DNA from: Candidatus Woesearchaeota archaeon
GTDB lineage: Archaea > Nanobdellota > Nanobdellia > Woesearchaeales > JAGVYU01
Assembly: GCA_018303105.1 (NCBI GenBank)
Contig: JAGVYU010000014.1
Span: 1-35,656, forward strand
Direction of reading: 5' to 3'
DNA: 35,656 bases
How positions within the stretch are numbered: the first letter of the stretch is position 1; each line of letters starts with the position of its first letter. Made by a program: the position numbers and the translations under genes. This document shows, piece by piece, positions 18,369-25,582 of this stretch. Under the pieces are notes generated by a model. That model was not told where the DNA came from. It did not search any database and saw only the letters and a list, made by a program, of their open reading frames with translations.

Positions 18369-18571
18369 GTGTTTGTTTTCCCTCCATGCAAGTATTGCAT
18401 AATGCGTGCGATGTTTTTTTTAATGATGCGCACATGTCCCGGGCTTTTTGGAGTTGTCCCTGAGGCGATCTGCGCATTGAGCTTCATGAGTTCCTTCCGG
18501 AGCTCCGCAGCCTTCTGCTGGAGTTCACTGGGGTTCATCTGTTTGAGTTCGTTCTGTCTGAGTCTGCTCAT
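18365..18571 (-). CDS. rpl29: Ribosomal protein L29
   Basis: MNPSELQQKAAELRKELMKLNAQIASGTTPKSPGHVRIIKKNIARIMQYL; true start may be 18538. Confidence 0.92.
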   Translation of the reverse strand: MSRLRQNELKQMNPSELQQKAAELRKELMKLNAQIASGTTPKSPGHVRIIKKNIARIMQYLHGGKTNT

Positions 18572-19244
18572 GGGTTTTTTTCCTTTGTGCTCGTTTTTTC
18601 TTTGGTTTTTCCTCTACCTTGGCCTCCTCCTGAGGTTGTTGAGGAGTTGAGTCTTTAATCGTAATCGCGTCAGGAAGCCGTGCGTTAGGGGGCATGATCG
18701 AAACCTGGATGCCGATGATTCCTGTTTTGAGCAGCGCTTGCGTGTATGCTTTCTGCACTCCTTCAACAGCGAAGCTGCCGCTCTTTTTCAGATAGCCTTG
18801 ATAAAACCGCCAGCGTTTCGCACGCGCGCTTGGCACTTTTCCGGAGATGAGAATTTCGACGCCTCGGGCACCGGCTCCCATGACATCACTCATAGCTTTA
18901 TGTCCTACGCCTTTAAATTTCGCCGTGCCGAACCGCTCAAGAGAACTTGCAATTCTTTCTGCGACAATTTGTGCATCAAGATTCGGGTTTTCCACTTCAC
19001 TGATTTCAATTTGTGGATTTTCAAGGTTAAACCGTTTTTTCAGTGTCTTCGTAAGTTTCTTGATGTTCTCTCCTTTTCTTCCCACGATGAGCCCGGGGTG
19101 GCTTGCGTAAATAACGATTTTTTCGCCTAAAGGCGTTTTGATCATCTTCGTGTGTGAATGCCCTACTTTCTTAAGATTCTCGGAAATATACTCCTGGCTC
19201 TGGAATTCCTTGATTTTTTGGGATACGAATTTTCGCTCAATCAT
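18525..19244 (-). CDS. rps3: Ribosomal protein S3
   Basis: IVYASHPGLIVGRKGENIKKLTKTLKKRFNLENPQIEISEVENPNLDAQIVAERIASSLER (KH domain). Confidence 0.97.
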   Translation of the reverse strand: MIERKFVSQKIKEFQSQEYISENLKKVGHSHTKMIKTPLGEKIVIYASHPGLIVGRKGENIKKLTKTLKKRFNLENPQIEISEVENPNLDAQIVAERIASSLERFGTAKFKGVGHKAMSDVMGAGARGVEILISGKVPSARAKRWRFYQGYLKKSGSFAVEGVQKAYTQALLKTGIIGIQVSIMPPNARLPDAITIKDSTPQQPQEEAKVEEKPKKKRAQRKKTHEQTQTERTQTDEPQ

Positions 19245-19687
19245 TGTTTCTCATCCTTATGTTCTGCCACAACAACTTCGATATGCGTTCGCTTTGCTTT
19301 GATTCTGCGCTGCCTTCCATATCTCCACGGCCGAGATGCCTCTTGGGCCATGAGATGAACAACGTGCAGCTGCTCAGCGTCCAATCCCTTGTTCTGCGCA
19401 TTAGCTTCTGCGTTCGTGAGGACTTGGAGGATGGCAAGCGATGCTTTGACAGGGTACCGTCCCGGACCAATTCCCGGTTTATGCCCCGTATCCCCATGAA
19501 ATCTCGTGTACGGCACAGCTTTTTTCAGTGCAGCAACATCATTTAGGATTTTCTTTGCCGCGCTGACTTTTTTCCCTCTGAGGTATTTGCAGATTTCAAT
19601 GCTCTGCTTGCTGCTGATGGGAAGGTCCTTGCCGAGGGCAATCGCCTCATGATCCTTATTGTGCTGATACGCGTATTTGTACGTCAT
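19241..19687 (-). CDS. rpl22: Ribosomal protein L22
   Basis: DLPISSKQSIEICKYLRGKKVSAAKKILNDV...RPWRYGRQRRIKAKRTHIEVVV. Confidence 0.96.
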   Translation of the reverse strand: MTYKYAYQHNKDHEAIALGKDLPISSKQSIEICKYLRGKKVSAAKKILNDVAALKKAVPYTRFHGDTGHKPGIGPGRYPVKASLAILQVLTNAEANAQNKGLDAEQLHVVHLMAQEASRPWRYGRQRRIKAKRTHIEVVVAEHKDEKQ

Positions 19688-20071
19688 TTATTTCACCGAG
19701 ATTGCAGCGCTGCTGCGTGTTGCTCCGATTCCCGGAGAGGAGTGCTGCACTTTCTTGCGATTATACGTGAACTCTCCCAAATAATGCCCAATCATTTCAG
19801 GCTTGATCTGAACGGGCTCGAATGATTTTCCATTGTAAATCATAATCGTGGCGTTGACCATTTCCGGGAGCACGACCATATCCCTACAATGCGTTTTGAC
19901 GTTGTTTTTCTTTGCTCGGAACACTTTGAGGAACGTCTTTTGTGCAGGGGTGAATCCTCGGGTGAGCGTTCTGCGTGCCCGCGCAGGAACAAGCCGCGCG
20001 ATCTCTTCAATGCTTAAGCTCTTGAGCTCCTGCAGCGATTTTCCATACATCGTGAATTCTTTCTTTACCAT
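19688..20071 (-). CDS. rps19: Ribosomal protein S19
   Basis: VKTHCRDMVVLPEMVNATIMIYNGKSFEPVQIKPEMIGHYLGEFTYNRKKVQHSSPGIGATRSS. Confidence 0.97.
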   Translation of the reverse strand: MVKKEFTMYGKSLQELKSLSIEEIARLVPARARRTLTRGFTPAQKTFLKVFRAKKNNVKTHCRDMVVLPEMVNATIMIYNGKSFEPVQIKPEMIGHYLGEFTYNRKKVQHSSPGIGATRSSAAISVK

Positions 20072-20072
20072 G

Positions 20073-20777
20073 TTATTTCCTTCCCGTGCGTCGCGCTGCG
20101 ATCAGACCAACCTTGCGTCCTGGAGGAGCATCACGTGACGTAGTCGATGGCTTGTTCTTTTTGGATGATCGCGATCCGCCAAAAGGATGGTCCACGGCGT
20201 TCATCGCAATTCCTTTGACGTGAGGATACAATTTATTTTTTGCCTGCATTCTGTGATGCCTATTTCCCGCCTTGTAGAACGGTTTCTCTGTTCTTCCGCC
20301 GCCCGCCACAATGCCAATCATCGCGCGGCACTCCGGCAAAAATGACCGTTCTTTTTTTGAAGGGAGCATGACCATGATCCGATCAGGAAGCCGTGCAGTG
20401 ACGCGTGCGTATATTCCAGAACATCTGCAGAGCTTTCCGCCATCGCCGGGCTGAAGCTCAACGTTGTAGATGAGCGTTCCCTCAGGAATATCTTTGAGTT
20501 GGAAGATGTTTCCCGGTTCAACGGGGGCTTGCGCAACGGCGCTGATCTCAGAGCCTACGCACATGCCTTCGCATGCGGCGAGCAGGACACGTTCTCCCGT
20601 ATCAAACTGCACTCTCGCGAGGGGCGCGCTGTGCCCGGCGCAATGGATGAGTTCAAGAATCGTTCCCTTTTGTGCTGCGATTCCTGGATACTGTATTCTT
20701 CCCTTGAAATGGAAGCTGTTTGCCCGGTATCTTGGACCGCCTTTTCCCCGTGCCTGTTGAATAAGGTTTTTTCCCAT
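20073..20777 (-). CDS. rpl2: Ribosomal protein L2
   Basis: KNLIQQARGKGGPRYRANSFHFKGRIQYPG...VKGIAMNAVDHPFGG. Confidence 0.97.
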   Translation of the reverse strand: MGKNLIQQARGKGGPRYRANSFHFKGRIQYPGIAAQKGTILELIHCAGHSAPLARVQFDTGERVLLAACEGMCVGSEISAVAQAPVEPGNIFQLKDIPEGTLIYNVELQPGDGGKLCRCSGIYARVTARLPDRIMVMLPSKKERSFLPECRAMIGIVAGGGRTEKPFYKAGNRHHRMQAKNKLYPHVKGIAMNAVDHPFGGSRSSKKNKPSTTSRDAPPGRKVGLIAARRTGRK

Positions 20778-20778
20778 G

Positions 20779-21042
20779 TTACATGAGCCCCATGGATGTT
20801 GCTACGTCAATAGCGGGCGTGTCTGGCGAAAACCGGACATACGCGCGCTTTCTCCCTTTCATATCAATCTGGGTTGTGACTCGAGTTACTTTTGCTTTGA
20901 AGAGTTCTTCGATCGCTTGTTTAATCGTCTGCTTCGTAGCTTTGTTGTCCACTACAAAGATTAATTTGTTTTCCGCTTCCATGAGCCGCAGCGACTTTTC
21001 TGTGGATAGGGGATACTTGATGATTGTAGTGTGCTCTTTCAT
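20779..21042 (-). CDS. rpl23: Ribosomal protein L23
   Basis: [65 protein letters not shown]. Confidence 0.97.
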   Translation of the reverse strand: MKEHTTIIKYPLSTEKSLRLMEAENKLIFVVDNKATKQTIKQAIEELFKAKVTRVTTQIDMKGRKRAYVRFSPDTPAIDVATSMGLM

Positions 21043-21857
21043 GCGCTCGCCTCACTGAAGAGCTTGTCTTTCCTGATTTTTTCAAGAGAGCCTTTCGTGA
21101 AGAGCGTGAGTCTTCCCGGATGTCCTCCTGGAGCGAGCAGTTCAATATTAATATGGTGAACGAGGGCAACATCAATCCCGGGGATATTGCGCGCGGATTT
21201 GAGGAGTGCGCAGGGTTGGGAGACGACGACTAAAGGCCCGGTTCGTTTCTTGTATCTTCTGCCTCGCATCTTTCCTTTTCCCGCGCGGATTGTTTTGAGT
21301 CCTGAGCGCGCAAGTTCCTCTCCCAGTCCCATGCTCCCAAGCAATGTGTAAAACTCCTTTGTCTTTGACACGCTTTCAAATTCATCATCGAGTGCGACCG
21401 GGTATGCCTCTGGCACTTTGTGTCCGCGTCCCCCAACAAGAGTCTTCTGGACTGTCGCGCTCAGTGCTGAGCGCAATGCCTTGAGCCGTTCTTTATCATT
21501 GATTTTAAGATCCCAGATCTTTGAGGATTTGGGCGGATGCGCTCTCCTTCCTCCGACAGTTCCGGGTGCGAATGCGCCAACCCAGTTGAATCGGGTTCCG
21601 CTACGCGATAGTATTTTTCTCGGGACTCTGGAAATGCCAATGCCATAGGAGGTTTTATAGTCACGTCTCCTTCTGGAAAGCTTTGCGCTCTGGCGTTTTC
21701 CAGCCGTGGGCAACGCACCGTAGGGTTGGCGTTTGTGGCTCCGCAGAGACGTAAATGCACGGCGTATGAGGTCCTCACGTAAACTTTCCTTAAACTGTGC
21801 AGGCAACTCTATCTGCCCCGGGCTGCTCATGTCCTTTTTGATAATCTTGATTTTCAT
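21039..21857 (-). CDS. rpl4: Ribosomal protein L4 (L4e/L1e type)
   Basis: [64 protein letters not shown]. Confidence 0.97.
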   Translation of the reverse strand: MKIKIIKKDMSSPGQIELPAQFKESLREDLIRRAFTSLRSHKRQPYGALPTAGKRQSAKLSRRRRDYKTSYGIGISRVPRKILSRSGTRFNWVGAFAPGTVGGRRAHPPKSSKIWDLKINDKERLKALRSALSATVQKTLVGGRGHKVPEAYPVALDDEFESVSKTKEFYTLLGSMGLGEELARSGLKTIRAGKGKMRGRRYKKRTGPLVVVSQPCALLKSARNIPGIDVALVHHINIELLAPGGHPGRLTLFTKGSLEKIRKDKLFSEASA

Positions 21858-21860
21858 TGT

Positions 21861-22847
21861 TTATTTTCCCTGTTTTGACGCGATGCTGATATATTGAAGT
21901 GCTGGAGCCTCTGAAGGTATTCCTTTATCAGCCCTCCACGGCACCGTGAGCTTGATGAGCCTTTTTGAAGGGCCGGGAATGCTTCCCTTGACGAGAATAT
22001 AGGGATTCTTCACTACCCCATAGCGTAAGAATCCGCCCTTCACATTGATCTCTTCTGGTTTCTCGCCAATTTTCAGAATCCATTTGTTGTATTCCGTCCG
22101 AGTGTGATATCCCATCTGGCCTGCGTGCGCGACTCTGTACATCATGTGCCCTTGGGCGTTCCATGCGCCAAGCGATCCAGGCCCTCGCTTTGTCTTTTCT
22201 GACTTGTGACTGCGAATCGAGACCCCAAAACGCTTTACAGGGCCTTGAAATCCCTTTCCCTTAGTGACCGCATGGATGTCGCTTTGCTGCCCTTCCTTGA
22301 ATACGTCGCTGATTTTGATTTCCTTGCTGAGCAGTTGCTGTCCAAGGGCGAGTTTTTGCTCTTTCGATCCTGATAGACCAAGCTCAAAGATTTCCGGTTT
22401 CTTTTTTCCGATGCCTGTAAGTTTGGGCTGCGTGTAAACAACGAGTCTGACGTCATCGAACTCTTTGAAATCGTCAATTTTTTTTGAATGTTTCTTGATA
22501 TGAGGCAAAGCGCGTTCCAGCTCCTTGTCAATGTGCTCAGAAAGCACTTCACCAATGACATTGAAACCGTTGTGGCGTTTGCGGAAAAAGCGGAGAGAAA
22601 GAGGTTTTATGGGCGGGCATTCAATGACCGTCACGGGACAAAAAATGTCTTCGTTTTTGGTCGTTGACTGCTTCCGGTTATCCGTCATGATCACGTGGGT
22701 CATGCCAACTTTATATCCGGCAAAACCGAGCAGTTGAGCGTCCTTGAGGGCGCGCTGCCAAGACCTTATTCTAGTATGTTGACGCCTGGCGCGCTTTCGC
22801 GGCCAATACTGCATACTTCCATGTCTTGGTCCGAATACCTGTCCCAT
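21861..22847 (-). CDS. rpl3: Ribosomal protein L3
   Basis: HGSMQYWPRKRARRQHTRIRSW...GPVKRFGVSIRSHKSEKTKRGPGSLGAW. Confidence 0.97.
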   Translation of the reverse strand: MGQVFGPRHGSMQYWPRKRARRQHTRIRSWQRALKDAQLLGFAGYKVGMTHVIMTDNRKQSTTKNEDIFCPVTVIECPPIKPLSLRFFRKRHNGFNVIGEVLSEHIDKELERALPHIKKHSKKIDDFKEFDDVRLVVYTQPKLTGIGKKKPEIFELGLSGSKEQKLALGQQLLSKEIKISDVFKEGQQSDIHAVTKGKGFQGPVKRFGVSIRSHKSEKTKRGPGSLGAWNAQGHMMYRVAHAGQMGYHTRTEYNKWILKIGEKPEEINVKGGFLRYGVVKNPYILVKGSIPGPSKRLIKLTVPWRADKGIPSEAPALQYISIASKQGK

Positions 22848-23040
22848 TGTTCAATATCCACTGATTTCAAAGTTGCTTGAAATCTTTTGTGTGTTACGGT
22901 TGTAACCACCCCACAAACCAGAAAACAGTGCGTTTCTGCCAAAACTGTACTGAAAACCTTGTTTTCAGGCTTGTTTTGACGTTATTCAACTTGAATATCG
23001 TCTTAGGTATCATTTGAAGAATTGATGGTTTATTTATAAA
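22848..23040 (-). promoter_or_regulatory. Promoter and structured 5' leader of the ribosomal-protein block
   Basis: Minus-strand TATA element tttataaata (23031-23040); leader contains inverted repeats at 22983-22997, 22950-22968 and 22863-22884, read directly. Confidence 0.6.
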
Positions 23041-23083
23041 GGTTTCTGTTAATGTAATCTATAGTATAGAGAAGTAACCCTGG

Positions 23084-24457
23084 TCATTTTGTGTCTTGAT
23101 GAGGGGCTTTTTTCTTCCTTGGCTCTTCCTGCTTCAACAGCCGAGTCTTTCGAATGGCATAGCTCACGGGATTTTTGATTTTGGCACATAAGCTGTCCGG
23201 CTGGCACACTCCAAGATCATTATAATACATCATGTTCTGGCAGTTTGGGGGGAGCACTTTCTTCTGTTGGGCCTTGTGATACTTAATATGCCCTAAAAGA
23301 ATCGTGTCGCGGAGATGCTCTTTGTTTTTTGCGTTCCAATCCTGCAATCTTGCCTGGATCATGTCATAGCTCCACCCGCAGCTCACAAGGAAATTCACGA
23401 GAATGAATAATGCCCGTTTCTTGCCGTCGTCCATTCCCCCAAAGATAAGCTTGATGCATGGTGGGAAAAATGGTTCAGGGATTGCTTGGTCCAATGCAGC
23501 AAATTCCTTGAGCTCATCCTCTCGCGGTTTTTCTCCCACAGGTTTATAGTCATACGCTTGCACTAAGAGTTGCCGCGCCTCTCCCGCAACACAGGTTGCA
23601 TCATCGAGAAAACGGATAAACGTGACATTGACATTGCTAGGAAGCGCGTCCTCATGCGAGAAACTCCGAATGGACGTTGGCTCAAGTGGGATGCTAATGA
23701 GCCCTGATTTCTCATTAAAGCTATAGACGCTTCTGTAGAGATGCCGTGACGCAAGGAGTACCGTGTCGATTGTAAGAACCTGATACGGATTAAACGTATT
23801 GTTTTGAACAAGGGCGTCATACGCGAGGCCCGTTCGCTTCATAATAGCATTAATGTCCTCGAATCGGAGAAGCTCAACGGCTAATGCTTCTTGAATAAAA
23901 CATTTAAGGTACACCGCGATCCTTCGTGGAGCTTCTGGAAAGAGATCTTTTGTGTACTTGTTTCCAAGTTGTGGCGGGAAAGCCTTAAACGGCACTCCAA
24001 TGTGGAATCCATGGTTTCCTGAAAATTTCACGCTGATTCCCTGTGCTCCATGATGAAGCAGGGCTTTGCACAGCAGATCTGCAGCGATTTGTGAGTATGC
24101 AAAGTGATCGCAGTCAATATCGAGGACGAGATCCCAGCCGGTTCGGAGTGCGTCAAGCTCCCGCCGCGAGAGGTTCGTTCCCAGCTGCCCGAGGGTTCCC
24201 CAATATTCTTCAGAGATGTGGAATGATGTTGCTCCTTCTTGCACGGCGCTGAGGATATCATTGGGGTAGCGCAGCGTATCAGGCCGTTTTCCGAAGCCTT
24301 TGTCTCCGTACTTAATCGCAACCTCCTTGCCTTGCGCGTTGTCCAGAATCGCCTGCTGAATCTCAATCCGTTTATAGTGGTTCAACAGCTTGGATATTGG
24401 TATCTCCCCCATCCTCTCAATGAAGGGAATCCCGTTTAAAATACTTTTGATCCACAA
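23084..24457 (-). CDS. DNA primase, PriS catalytic domain fused to PriL Fe-S C-terminal domain
   Basis: PriS motif LVLDIDCDHF and VKFSGNHGFHIGVPF; C-terminus FPPCIKLIFGG...LPPNCQNMMYYNDLGVCQPDSLCAKIKNPVSYA matches the PriL 4-Cys region. Confidence 0.9.
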   Translation of the reverse strand: MWIKSILNGIPFIERMGEIPISKLLNHYKRIEIQQAILDNAQGKEVAIKYGDKGFGKRPDTLRYPNDILSAVQEGATSFHISEEYWGTLGQLGTNLSRRELDALRTGWDLVLDIDCDHFAYSQIAADLLCKALLHHGAQGISVKFSGNHGFHIGVPFKAFPPQLGNKYTKDLFPEAPRRIAVYLKCFIQEALAVELLRFEDINAIMKRTGLAYDALVQNNTFNPYQVLTIDTVLLASRHLYRSVYSFNEKSGLISIPLEPTSIRSFSHEDALPSNVNVTFIRFLDDATCVAGEARQLLVQAYDYKPVGEKPREDELKEFAALDQAIPEPFFPPCIKLIFGGMDDGKKRALFILVNFLVSCGWSYDMIQARLQDWNAKNKEHLRDTILLGHIKYHKAQQKKVLPPNCQNMMYYNDLGVCQPDSLCAKIKNPVSYAIRKTRLLKQEEPRKKKAPHQDTK

Positions 24458-24500
24458 GTTTAATATACTTAAAACGTATCACTCATGATGGTGGTTGGGT

Positions 24501-25346
24501 ATGTTCATGAATCAACTTAAGACAACAATGTTGCTCGCCGTATTGACAGCTCTTTTATTATGGGTTGGCAGTTTATGGAGCACCGCGGGCCTTATTGTTG
24601 CAGGAATCTTTGTCATTCTCTTAAATGGGCTCGCATTCTTTTTTTCAGACAAAATTATTTTGTGGATGTATAAAGCTAAGGAAATTAAGGAAAAGGAAGA
24701 CCCAACCTACTATCATATTGTGAGGGATCTGGCAAAGCGCGCTAATCTTCCCATGCCCAAAGTCTATGTCATTCCAACGATGACTCCGAACGCATTCGCT
24801 ACAGGGCGAAATCCCAAACATGGCGCTGTTGCGTGCACAGAGGGGATTCTTCAGCTGTTGAGCAAGGAAGAATTGACTGGGGTTTTGGCGCATGAGCTCT
24901 CGCATATCAAGAATCGAGATACGCTTATCACGGCCGTAGCTGGAATGATCGCCGGGGTTATCTCTTACGTCGCTGTTATGGCGCGCTGGGGTGCTATTTT
25001 TGGAATGGGTGGAGACCGGGACAACCGTTCAGGGCTCATCCAGTTGATTCTCATCGGGATTCTGGCTCCGATCATCGCGCTGATTTTGCAAACGGCCATT
25101 TCCCGCGCGCGTGAGTATCTTGCTGATGAGGGTGCCGCGAAACTCACGAAAGATCCGAAAGGATTAATCACGGCATTACGAAAGATAGAGGATGGCGTAA
25201 AGCATAAACCGCTTACATTTGGCAATGCCGCGACGAGCTCTCAATTTATCATTCAACCCTTCAGAGGTCAAGCATTGCTGCAGTTGTTTAGCACCCATCC
25301 TTCAACGCAAAAGCGCATTCAGCGGTTGGAGGCTTTGAAAGTATGA
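24501..25346 (+). CDS. htpX: Zinc metalloprotease HtpX (M48)
   Basis: GVLAHELSHIKNRDTLITAVAGMIAG; N-terminal TMs; ATG at 24501 preferred over TTG at 24495. Confidence 0.95.
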   Translation: MFMNQLKTTMLLAVLTALLLWVGSLWSTAGLIVAGIFVILLNGLAFFFSDKIILWMYKAKEIKEKEDPTYYHIVRDLAKRANLPMPKVYVIPTMTPNAFATGRNPKHGAVACTEGILQLLSKEELTGVLAHELSHIKNRDTLITAVAGMIAGVISYVAVMARWGAIFGMGGDRDNRSGLIQLILIGILAPIIALILQTAISRAREYLADEGAAKLTKDPKGLITALRKIEDGVKHKPLTFGNAATSSQFIIQPFRGQALLQLFSTHPSTQKRIQRLEALKV

Positions 25347-25582
25347 ATCAAGTGTATATGCTCATCTGCGCGAGGCCGAAGAAGCTTCAATCATTAATGC
25401 AGAAACTTTTAAGAATTAAGGAAATCTCGAATATGCATTCCCTCTATGGCCAGTATGATTTGATTCTGGAGATCAAAGCGAAGGACATGAACGCCATTGA
25501 TGATGTGATTGACAAGAAGATTAGAAAGGTTGAGGGAATTGAGAGGACTGAAACGCTCATCGTGAGTGATATTCCGCTTTAG
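25343..25582 (+). CDS. Stand-alone Lrp/AsnC ligand-binding (RAM) domain protein
   Basis: 79 aa, MNQVYMLICARPKKLQSLMQKLLRIKEISNMHSLYGQYDLILEIKAKDMNAIDDVI; no HTH; ATGA overlap with htpX. Confidence 0.88.
   Translation: MNQVYMLICARPKKLQSLMQKLLRIKEISNMHSLYGQYDLILEIKAKDMNAIDDVIDKKIRKVEGIERTETLIVSDIPL

Noticed and set aside
17674-18402. 242-aa plus-strand ORF
   Set aside because: Antisense to S17 and aIF1, which are unambiguous; long antisense frames are a codon-bias artefact here.
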